Part shown: positions 5,055 to 10,704 of the stretch, piece by piece | Layout: the number at the start of each line of letters is the position of its first letter | Position numbering within the stretch: the first letter of the stretch is position 1 | Assembly (NCBI GenBank): GCA_012270635.1 | Contig: JAAXHX010000154.1 | Coordinates: 1-10,704, forward strand | Length of the DNA: 10,704 nt | Reading direction: 5' to 3' | Source of the DNA: Dehalococcoidia bacterium | Lineage (GTDB): Bacteria; Chloroflexota; Dehalococcoidia; Plut-88900 | Translations under genes and position numbers: made by a program | Notes under the pieces: model-generated | What the model was told of the DNA's origin: nothing | The model's input: the letters and a program-made list of their open reading frames with translations, nothing else | The model's database searches: none

Positions 5055-5560
5055 CCCTGCTGGTACTCCGCGCCTATGAGCACCGCCACGGGCATCGATC
5101 TTTCCTGGGTCTCGGCGTAGGCCTTGGGGATGCGGGCCACGTCTTCGTCGGTCTCGACCAGGTGGTAGTCGATTCCCCAAGCTTTGAGCACGGGTTCCAG
5201 GTAGGTGGCGGCGGAGTCGACGATGGGCCCTTCCCGCTTGAACCCCCGATACCCGATGAAGATCAGCAGCGGCAGCCCGACGTCCAGGGCGAGCCCACGG
5301 ACCGCGTCCCCCGACTCGTAGAAGCCCGTGCTCTGGATCATGCAGACGGGTTTCTGGCCCCCCAGGATAAGGCCCATGGCTATGGGTATGGCTTCCCCCT
5401 CCCGGCAGACGGGGACGAGCTTGATGTCAGGGTCTGAGGAAACGGCATCGTATAGGAAGCGGCTTTCGGTGTCGGGGAGCCAGACCACGTGGCTGACCCC
5501 GAGCTTCTTCAACTCCCCCAGGATGGCGCCGGGGGTGAGAGTCTTGCCGTTTTCAGTCAT
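5051..5560 (-). CDS. ThDP decarboxylase alpha subunit (sulfopyruvate/phosphonopyruvate type)
   Basis: The protein has 169 residues, the size of ComD-type alpha subunits, and is the pyrimidine-binding (PYR) half of the enzyme. It contains the family's VVWLPDTESRFLYDAV opening, R53-E54-G55-E56-A57 with the catalytic glutamate that activates the thiamine aminopyrimidine, and the PVCMIQSTGFYESGDAVRGL segment that corresponds to the conserved Q-x-SG region. A fused homodimer such as acetolactate synthase would be about three times longer, so the split form is real. A -10-like TACTAT lies 10 nt before the ATG with no ribosome site between, suggesting a leaderless message; read-through from the thioesterase gene 38 nt upstream is also possible. 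Confidence 0.85.
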   Translation of the reverse strand: MTENGKTLTPGAILGELKKLGVSHVVWLPDTESRFLYDAVSSDPDIKLVPVCREGEAIPIAMGLILGGQKPVCMIQSTGFYESGDAVRGLALDVGLPLLIFIGYRGFKREGPIVDSAATYLEPVLKAWGIDYHLVETDEDVARIPKAYAETQERSMPVAVLIGAEYQQG

Positions 5561-5570
5561 GGCGTCGGAG

Positions 5571-5576
5571 ATAGTA
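5571..5576 (-). promoter_or_regulatory. -10-like box close to the alpha-subunit start
   Basis: Minus-strand TACTAT lies 10 nt before the ATG at 5560. It would start transcription within a few bases of the start codon. No -35 match is seen at 17-18 nt. Confidence 0.28.
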
Positions 5577-5598
5577 ACACGCGGGTCGGTGGGGGACT

Positions 5599-5967
5599 CT
5601 AGCCGGAAGGGATGATGGCACGGCGGTGAGAGGCCACGCTTATCTTCTTGTCGCCCTCGTAGGCTTCGATGGAATAGGTGAGCTTGTTCTTGTCCACACC
5701 CGTGAGCTCTGATCGGACCGTGACTCTGCCCCCGATGGCCGTGGGAGCGATGTGCCGCAGCCCGTCCACCGCGAAGCCGACGGTCGTGAAGCCTTTCGGC
5801 AGCCGGTGGTCGGTGGCCTTTATGCTGGTGTCTTCCATCAGACCGAGGAGGGCGGGGGTCGAAAGAACGTCGGCGCCCTCCTTGCCGGTGCGGTTTGTGG
5901 TCATGTCCTTGGTTATCGAGACCACTTGCTCTGCCTTTTGGCCCGCTTGGATATTGCTCAAGTCCAT
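5599..5967 (-). CDS. Hotdog thioesterase, FlK (fluoroacetyl-CoA thioesterase)-like
   Basis: This 122-residue single hotdog-fold protein reads like the FlK family of short acyl-CoA thioesterases. The order S36-T37-P38 ... M44-E45 ... R71-H72-I73 matches the FlK catalytic set (Thr, Glu and His) with nearly the same spacing: 8 residues from Thr to Glu and 27 from Glu to His. The family fold is further supported by VGFAVDGLRHIAPT and by a C-terminal strand ending in RRAIIPSG. Most members of this family are not fluoroacetate-specific, and the substrate here is unknown; an acyl-CoA of the flanking pathway is a reasonable guess. A minus-strand TAGAAT at 6015-6010 is a possible -10. The gene lies 38 nt before the decarboxylase alpha subunit. 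Confidence 0.82.
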   Translation of the reverse strand: MDLSNIQAGQKAEQVVSITKDMTTNRTGKEGADVLSTPALLGLMEDTSIKATDHRLPKGFTTVGFAVDGLRHIAPTAIGGRVTVRSELTGVDKNKLTYSIEAYEGDKKISVASHRRAIIPSG

Positions 5968-6029
5968 GGCTTTTCTCAGTCTCCCCGTCGACGATTTGGC
6001 CGGAAGGCTATTCTACAACACCCGTGCCC

Positions 6030-6230
6030 CTAGCCGCCGCTCCCCACCCTGCGCCGATAGAAAAGGTAGGCTGCTATCAGCGTAGTGGGTATCAGGAGTA
6101 TTACAGCCCCTAGGATTAGCACCGCGGTCCACCCGTCGACGCCGAACATGGTGTCGAGGCGGTGCATGATCGCGTCCAGCAAGTCGGGGTCGATGGCCCC
6201 TTCGTGGTGAGCAAGGATAACCGGAAGCAA
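6030..6230 (-). CDS. Tiny single-TM protein, coupled to the MFS gene
   Basis: The protein has 66 residues from TTG 6230, which has AGGGGG 7 nt upstream and starts 11 nt after the MFS stop. It has a short polar N-terminus with a His-His-Glu (residues 8-10) and acidic helix (IDPDLLDAIMHRLD), then one strong TM helix (about 35-58, AVLILGAVILLIPTTLIAAYLF) and a basic end (YRRRVGSGG), suggesting N-out/C-in. A longer open frame in the same phase continues upstream, but it is a shadow of the MFS gene there: its residue mix is Arg, Pro and His-rich. I do not recognise a family. Placement suggests an accessory partner of the carrier. Confidence 0.6.
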   Translation of the reverse strand: MLPVILAHHEGAIDPDLLDAIMHRLDTMFGVDGWTAVLILGAVILLIPTTLIAAYLFYRRRVGSGG

Positions 6231-6237
6231 GACCGGG

Positions 6238-6243
6238 CCCCCT
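6238..6243 (-). promoter_or_regulatory. Ribosome binding site for the 66-residue protein
   Basis: Minus-strand AGGGGG overlaps the MFS stop codon and lies 7 nt before the TTG at 6230. It is the main support for choosing that start. Confidence 0.45.
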
Positions 6244-7567
6244 AGTCTGTTGCCAGCACGGGTGTGGGGCTCTGGTACTTCATGGAGTATTTCTTCTCCC
6301 GGATGGTGAAGGCAGAAAGGGCCGCGGGGACCAACAGCAGTCCCACGATGGCGAAGGGGAGGTCGTAGCCGCCGGTGATGTCCCGCATCTCGCCGGCGAA
6401 CTGGACGCTGACGGCGCTGCCGACCTGATGGGCGAGAAAGGCGATGCTGCTGATGGTGCCGAGGGCCCTGACACCGTATACATCGGCGGTGAGGGAGGTG
6501 GTGAGGGGGGCGGTGGCCCACCAGGAGAAGCCGGCGACGGCGACGAAGCTCCACAGTCCCCAACCCCCCGGGACCAGGAGGAGGAGGGCATAGCTGCAGC
6601 CTCGGGCGGCGTAGACCAGGGCGAGGAGATTCTTCCGGCCCATCCTGTCGGATATCAGGCTTATGCCCACGACGCCCACGACGTTCAATCCGTTCATCAC
6701 ACCGAAGGCAAGGGCGGCGTAGGACTCGGTGAACCCCTTGTCGACGGCGTAGGGTACGAAGTGGGTGCCCATGATGGCGGTGGTTGCGCCGCACACGAAA
6801 TACGCGCCGCACATCTGCCAGATGGGGGCGGAACGGAAGGCGCGGGTCCAGGAGTCGGACTCCAGGGGGCCCCTGGGGGGGACGTAGGCAGGTTGGGAGC
6901 TGCGCCCGACCTCGCGGGGAGGGGTAGAGTCGCCGTCGGGCTCAAGGCCTACGTCCTGGGGGTTCTCCCTGATGATTAAAAAGGCGGCGGGCAAAGCAAA
7001 TACGAGGATAAGTCCGCCAAGGACGACCCAGGAGATGCGCCAATTGGTGGCTTCTATGAGGTAATTCGCGAAGGGGACTATGAGGAGGCCACCGATGGAT
7101 GCCCCGGCCATGCTGATGCCCAGGACGGCGGCGCGGTGTCGGCGGAACCACTTGGCTAGAACGGCGCCCGTTATCGGGTCCCCAGCGCCGCTGGTGGCTA
7201 CGGATGCGACGAAGCCAAACAGCACGATGAGGTAGATGAGGTGGGAGGTCCACACCAGGAGGACCGTGGACACGCCCAGGATGAGAAGGCTGGGGATCAC
7301 GATCTTGCGAGCGCCATAGCGGTCGTAGAGGCGGCCGAGGAAGGGTTGGGTAAAGCCGTTGACCAGGAGTCCTATGGAAGCGGCAAGGGAGATGTTGCCG
7401 CGGTCCCATCCGAAGTCCTCGCTCATGGGCAGGACGAAGACGGTGAAGCTGCTGCGTCCACCTATGGAGACGAAGTTGATGAAAAAGCAGAGGCCGACAA
7501 TGAGCCACCCGTAGAACAGGGGACTGCGAGGGGCCCGGCCTGCCTGGGAACCAGCTAGATCAGCCAT
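6242..7567 (-). CDS. MFS transporter, monocarboxylate-porter-like
   Basis: At 441 residues this is the normal length of a 12-TM major facilitator carrier. FYGWLIVGL near the start (18-26) is typical of the oxalate/monocarboxylate-type MFS group. Motif A between TM2 and TM3 is intact as G78-RLYDRYGARK, and its pseudo-repeat in the C-terminal half reads SDRMGRKNLLAL. A long hydrophilic loop (about 205-245) separates the two six-helix bundles. The likely role is uptake or export of a small organic acid across the cytoplasmic membrane. It is transcribed divergently from the Rieske oxygenase gene across a 143-nt region, which suggests that the substrate relates to that enzyme. The exact substrate cannot be told. 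Confidence 0.9.
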   Translation of the reverse strand: MADLAGSQAGRAPRSPLFYGWLIVGLCFFINFVSIGGRSSFTVFVLPMSEDFGWDRGNISLAASIGLLVNGFTQPFLGRLYDRYGARKIVIPSLLILGVSTVLLVWTSHLIYLIVLFGFVASVATSGAGDPITGAVLAKWFRRHRAAVLGISMAGASIGGLLIVPFANYLIEATNWRISWVVLGGLILVFALPAAFLIIRENPQDVGLEPDGDSTPPREVGRSSQPAYVPPRGPLESDSWTRAFRSAPIWQMCGAYFVCGATTAIMGTHFVPYAVDKGFTESYAALAFGVMNGLNVVGVVGISLISDRMGRKNLLALVYAARGCSYALLLLVPGGWGLWSFVAVAGFSWWATAPLTTSLTADVYGVRALGTISSIAFLAHQVGSAVSVQFAGEMRDITGGYDLPFAIVGLLLVPAALSAFTIREKKYSMKYQSPTPVLATD

Positions 7568-7593
7568 AAATAGGTCTCGGGGGTAGTGGGTTC

Positions 7594-7623
7594 AGAGTAA
7601 CACTACGGGACGGGAGTTGGCAA
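7594..7623 (-). promoter_or_regulatory. Promoter of the MFS gene
   Basis: Minus-strand TTGCCA (7623-7618) and TACTCT (7599-7594) are 18 nt apart. The transcript would start near 7587, about 20 nt before the MFS ATG. Confidence 0.45.
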
Positions 7624-7646
7624 AGATGGGCCGCATTGCTGTGGGT

Positions 7647-7663
7647 CGTGTTAACCTAGCACG
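7647..7663. promoter_or_regulatory. Operator-like dyad between divergent genes
   Basis: The 17-bp stretch reads CGTGtTAaccTAgCACG: outer arms of 4 bp and inner TA/TA steps mirror each other around the centre. It sits between the MFS and Rieske genes, about 48 nt before the Rieske GTG and beyond the MFS -35. The position and size fit a dimeric repressor site controlling both directions. No regulator gene is in the window, and such short dyads can be chance. Confidence 0.35.
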
Positions 7664-7710
7664 CGAAGGTCAAGTCCCGTCCTCGATGCAACCGGGCCGG
7701 AGGTGCAACC

Positions 7711-9057
7711 GTGACCAGCGCAAAACCGACTTTCCTGACCGAGACATTCGGCGGCTATTTCCACCGGGAAGTCCCCCAGGAGGACGTCGACCTGACCCAC
7801 GTCGGGCCCGGGACCCCGGCCGGTGAGTATCTGCGCCGCTTCTGGCAGCCAGTTGCCCACTCCGCCGACCTGGAGGACCTGCCCGTCAGGATACGCATTT
7901 TGGGAGAGGACCTGGTCGCGTTTCGGGACGGCAATGGCAGGGCGGGGCTGCTGGAGCTGCATTGCTGCCACAGGGGAACGTCCCTGGAATACGGCAAGAT
8001 CGAAGGCCCGGGGATCCGGTGCTGCTACCACGGGTGGCTCTTCGATGTCAGCGGAAAAATCCTGGAAACGCCGGGCGAACCCGAGACCAGCACCCTGAAG
8101 GACCGGCTCTACCATGGCGCCTATCCCGTCCACGAGTTCAACGGCCTCGTCTTCGCCTACATGGGCCCCCCGGACAAAATCCATCCCTTCCCCATTTACG
8201 ACGCCTATACGGCCCCCGGCATGACCCTCGCGGTCGGGACGAAGAACATCAAGCGCTGCAACTGGCTCCAAGTGATGGACAACGTGGTCGACCCCGTCCA
8301 CGAGGCCTTTCTCCACGCCCGGATAAGCAACGTGCAGTTCACCGACTCGGAGGGCAGTCCCGTCGAAGCTCTGCTGGACGTGGGCGCTTTCGATGTGCTG
8401 GAGTCGCCCATAGGGTTGATGTGCTGCGTGACCCGCAGGATTGACGGGCACATCTGGTCCCATAACGTCGAGTACATAGCCCCGAATATAGCCCACATCC
8501 CCCTCCCCCCGGACCTGCCGCCCCAGTACAACGAAGATATGGACCGGGTCTGTTTCTACCCCACCTTGTTCCGATGGCGGGTGCCCCAGGACGACACCAA
8601 CACCCTGGAGTTCACCTTTACCCGTACACCCGAGGGCCAAGAGGACGCCTATACCAACAACCCCGAGTTCGCCACCATGGCCCAGCTTGCCGGGGCCAAC
8701 CGCCCCTACGAGGACCGGCAGCGCTTCCCCGCCGACTACGATGCGCAGGTGGGGCAGCGGGACATCGCCGTCCACGACCTGGAGCACCTGGCATCTACGG
8801 ACAGGGGAGTCATAATGATGCGCCGGATGATCCGGGATGGCATCCGGGCCATGGGCCGCGGCGACGACCCCGTAGGCGTCTTCCGGGACCCGCCAACCGG
8901 GCCCATCCCCACCTACGGTTACGAGACCTCCGCCAAAGTCCCCCCCGCCCCGACCCCGGAGGAGGACGATGAACTCATACGGGAGACGGGGCTGGGATTT
9001 GCCAGGGAATACCTGTCGGCCCCGCCTGCTCAGTCTCCGTATCTGAGGATTAAATGA
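7711..9057 (+). CDS. Rieske non-heme iron oxygenase, catalytic subunit
   Basis: The 448-residue protein starts at GTG with GGAGGT 6 nt upstream. An N-terminal Rieske domain binds a [2Fe-2S] cluster through C85-x-H87 and C104-x2-H107 (HCCHRG and CCYHGW). The C-terminal domain carries the mononuclear iron site, visible as DNVVDPVHEAFLH with H197 and H202; the third, acidic ligand cannot be placed with certainty. The HLASTDRGVIMMRRM segment is the phthalate-dioxygenase-type C-terminal helix signature. Members hydroxylate or O-demethylate aromatic and other organic substrates using electrons from a reductase; none is encoded in the window. An extra Cys follows each Rieske Cys ligand. The FAD gene follows 59 nt downstream on the same strand. 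Confidence 0.93.
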   Translation: MTSAKPTFLTETFGGYFHREVPQEDVDLTHVGPGTPAGEYLRRFWQPVAHSADLEDLPVRIRILGEDLVAFRDGNGRAGLLELHCCHRGTSLEYGKIEGPGIRCCYHGWLFDVSGKILETPGEPETSTLKDRLYHGAYPVHEFNGLVFAYMGPPDKIHPFPIYDAYTAPGMTLAVGTKNIKRCNWLQVMDNVVDPVHEAFLHARISNVQFTDSEGSPVEALLDVGAFDVLESPIGLMCCVTRRIDGHIWSHNVEYIAPNIAHIPLPPDLPPQYNEDMDRVCFYPTLFRWRVPQDDTNTLEFTFTRTPEGQEDAYTNNPEFATMAQLAGANRPYEDRQRFPADYDAQVGQRDIAVHDLEHLASTDRGVIMMRRMIRDGIRAMGRGDDPVGVFRDPPTGPIPTYGYETSAKVPPAPTPEEDDELIRETGLGFAREYLSAPPAQSPYLRIK

Positions 9058-9116
9058 GGGGGGGCCGTCAACTGGGAAGCCATCAGGATTGGTTGGCGCT
9101 GATATGGAGTTGAGCG

Positions 9117-10334
9117 GTGGCCGCGGGTTTTGACATCGTCGTGGTAGGGGGCGGGGTTGTCGGGTTGGCAACGGCCCTCCGGCTATCCCGTCGTTTCCCC
9201 TCGGCGCGATGCGCGGTCCTGGAGAAAGAGGACTCCCTAGGCAGGCACCAGACGGGTCACAACAACTGCGTAATTCACACGGGCATCTACTACCGCCCCG
9301 GCTCCCTGAAGGCGAGAAACTGCGTGCGCGGCGCCCGGATGCTCAAGGACTTCTGCTACGAGAACGGAGTCGAATACGAGGCGTGTGGCAAGGTCATCGT
9401 GGCGACGAGGGAGTCGGAGGTCCCGGCCCTGGAGGAGCTACACCGGCGGGGTACGGCCAACGGGGTCACGGGGCTGGAGATGATCGGCTCCGAGAGGCTC
9501 CGGGAGATCGAGCCTCACGCCGGCGGCGTGAAAGCCATCCACTCGCCTGAGACGGCCATCGTGGACTACAACGCAGTCACCGAAGCTTACGCTAGGCTGT
9601 TCCGAGAGTCGGGTGGGGAGGTGTGGACGGGGACACGGGTAAAGGGGATCAGGTCTCGGGGAGGCGCGATGGAGGTGGACACGGTCCGGGGCCCTGTCGG
9701 CACCCGGTGCCTGGTCAACTGCGCCGGTCTTCACGCCGACCGGGTCGCGGCAATGGCGGGCGTCCAGACCGAGGTCCGTCTCATTCCATTCCGCGGCGAG
9801 TTCTATGCGCTGAAACCTGAAGCGAGGAGGCTCGTGCGCAATCTCATATACCCGGTCCCCGACCCCCGGTTTCCGTTCCTCGGCGCGACTTTCGGGAGAA
9901 TAAAGGGAGGGGTGATACGGACCGGCCCCAACGCAATGGTGGCCGGGTCAAGGGAGGGATATTCGATCACCGATTTAGACCCAAAGGAAGTGTGGACGAT
10001 ACTGTCTCAGCCGGCTTTCTGGAGGATGGCGGCGCGGTACTGGAGAACGGGCCTACAGGAGATGTACTTCTCGCTCAGCAAAGGGACCTACGTACGGTCG
10101 ATGCAGAAACTTGTCCCGGAGGTCGAGGCGCGAGACCTGGAGAAATGGGGGAGCGGCGTGCGGGCCCAGGCCATCCTCCCAAACGGCGCCCTTGTGGACG
10201 ACTTCGTAATCAGAGAGACCCGCAACGCGGTGCACGTGATCAACGCCCCGTCGCCCGGGGCCACGTCCTCGCTATCCATAGGGGAGTACGTAGCTGACAG
10301 GGCAGCATCGATTTTCGATCTGCCCGCGGCTTAG
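9117..10334 (+). CDS. FAD-dependent oxidoreductase, L-2-hydroxyglutarate oxidase (LhgO) family
   Basis: At 405 residues it has the length of LhgO-type DAO-fold flavoproteins, which oxidise 2-hydroxyacids such as L-2-hydroxyglutarate to the 2-oxoacid. The FAD Rossmann motif is G11-G-G-V-V-G16, with E36 at the end of beta-2 for the ribose. The block RHQTGHNNCVIHTGIYY, then PGSLKARNC, is the family hallmark; most members have Ser-Gly where this one has Asn50-Cys51. VNCAGLHADRVA is the second FAD-binding strand, and the C-terminus (VINAPSPGATSSLSIGEYVADR) closes the site. GTG 9117 has GGAG 7 nt upstream. It probably forms an operon with the Rieske gene. Substrate identity is uncertain, since the family is broader than 2-hydroxyglutarate. 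Confidence 0.9.
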   Translation: MAAGFDIVVVGGGVVGLATALRLSRRFPSARCAVLEKEDSLGRHQTGHNNCVIHTGIYYRPGSLKARNCVRGARMLKDFCYENGVEYEACGKVIVATRESEVPALEELHRRGTANGVTGLEMIGSERLREIEPHAGGVKAIHSPETAIVDYNAVTEAYARLFRESGGEVWTGTRVKGIRSRGGAMEVDTVRGPVGTRCLVNCAGLHADRVAAMAGVQTEVRLIPFRGEFYALKPEARRLVRNLIYPVPDPRFPFLGATFGRIKGGVIRTGPNAMVAGSREGYSITDLDPKEVWTILSQPAFWRMAARYWRTGLQEMYFSLSKGTYVRSMQKLVPEVEARDLEKWGSGVRAQAILPNGALVDDFVIRETRNAVHVINAPSPGATSSLSIGEYVADRAASIFDLPAA

Positions 10335-10704
10335 CCCCGAACGCCCCAGCACCACGCGGCAGGCGTGCCCACTCCCCTGGAACCAAGTACCCGTCCGCCC
10401 CGGGCCTCGACCCAGGATTCCACCTCCTCGCCGGTGAGCGGTGCGCCGTCCCAGGTCTTACCCGCCTCCCGGGCGTCTATGCCAAATAGGCGAGGCAGCA
10501 GGGGGACGCGCCAACGGTCGAGGACACCCCAGATGAGCCGGCCTCTCCATTCGACTCGACGGTCGGTCTCTCCGTTGTATTGGAACAGAAACCCTCCCCC
10601 CGGCCTTAGGACCCGGATCATCTCGGCGACGTTATGAAGCACGATCTCCTTCTGTGGGACATGCTGGAAGACGAGGAAGCTGAAGGCGAAGTCCAGGGCG
10701 CCGG
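10331..10704 (-). CDS. SAM-dependent methyltransferase, C-terminal part (cut by window edge)
   Basis: The frame runs off the right edge: the GTG at 10642 is internal, because upstream codons continue an intact fold (ALDFAFSFLVFQHVPQ, then KEIVLHNVAEMIRVLRPGGGFLFQYNGE). That is the post-motif of class I methyltransferases: a DxxxxxxVFQHVP strand after the SAM site, then LRPGG. The SAM-binding glycine motif itself must lie beyond the edge. The tail has no further recognisable domain. About 124 residues are visible. The stop codon overlaps the stop of the convergent FAD gene. The acceptor substrate is unknown. Confidence 0.85.
   Translation of the reverse strand, partial: GALDFAFSFLVFQHVPQKEIVLHNVAEMIRVLRPGGGFLFQYNGETDRRVEWRGRLIWGVLDRWRVPLLPRLFGIDAREAGKTWDGAPLTGEEVESWVEARGGRVLGSRGVGTPAAWCWGVRG

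Noticed and set aside
6231..6812. Long minus-strand frame upstream of the 66-residue protein
   Set aside because: Its residues are Arg, Pro and His-rich, typical of a shadow; the MFS gene occupies this DNA in another frame.
6428..6979. Gly/Glu-rich plus-strand frame of 183 residues
   Set aside because: It is the antisense shadow of the GC-rich MFS gene.
7651..9171. 506-residue minus-strand open frame opposite the Rieske gene
   Set aside because: The plus strand holds a clear Rieske enzyme with cluster and iron motifs; the antisense frame has no domain and is open only because of the GC-rich third positions.

Overview
The window is GC-rich DNA, densely coded on both strands, with frequent GTG and TTG starts and short intergenic gaps. 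It is clearly bacterial chromosome. The mix of a Rieske oxygenase, an L-2-hydroxyglutarate-oxidase-type flavoprotein, an MFS carrier and split RCK proteins would suit a Chloroflexota genome (SAR202/Dehalococcoidia-like). That placement is a guess from gene style; there is no marker gene. No RNA gene, insertion sequence, CRISPR array or clear Rho-independent terminator was seen.

Region A (about 56-3154, + strand) reads as one operon behind a good promoter (TTGCGT-18-TATAAT). It holds a two-TM protein built like a K+ channel pore but with a non-canonical selectivity filter, a UspA-family protein with a worn ATP loop, a lone RCK-N (TrkA-N) protein, a second RCK protein with N and C domains, and a full-length prephenate dehydratase whose start overlaps the stop of the second RCK gene. 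The first four look like a membrane pore with its nucleotide- or NAD-sensing cytoplasmic partners, with an amino-acid biosynthesis gene carried behind them.

Region B (about 3208-4364, - strand) holds small proteins: a single-TM YtxH-like protein, a second single-TM protein with its own promoter, a possible 44-residue hydrophobic peptide, and a 69-residue four-cysteine zinc-ribbon protein. The last is preceded by an AT-rich patch that stands out from its surroundings.

Region C (about 4476-10334) looks metabolic. On the - strand are a split thiamine-diphosphate decarboxylase of the sulfopyruvate/phosphonopyruvate type (alpha and beta subunits, ATGA overlap), a hotdog thioesterase with the FlK-type Thr/Glu/His set, a tiny membrane protein following an MFS carrier at an 11-nt gap, and that carrier. 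Divergently, on the + strand, are a Rieske non-heme iron oxygenase and an LhgO-family FAD oxidoreductase. A plausible reading is uptake by the MFS carrier, oxidation by the Rieske and FAD enzymes, and processing of a 2-oxoacid or acyl-CoA by the decarboxylase and thioesterase. The substrate cannot be read from sequence.

Region D (10331 to the right edge, - strand) is the C-terminal part of a class I SAM-dependent methyltransferase. It converges on the FAD gene so closely that the two stop codons overlap.
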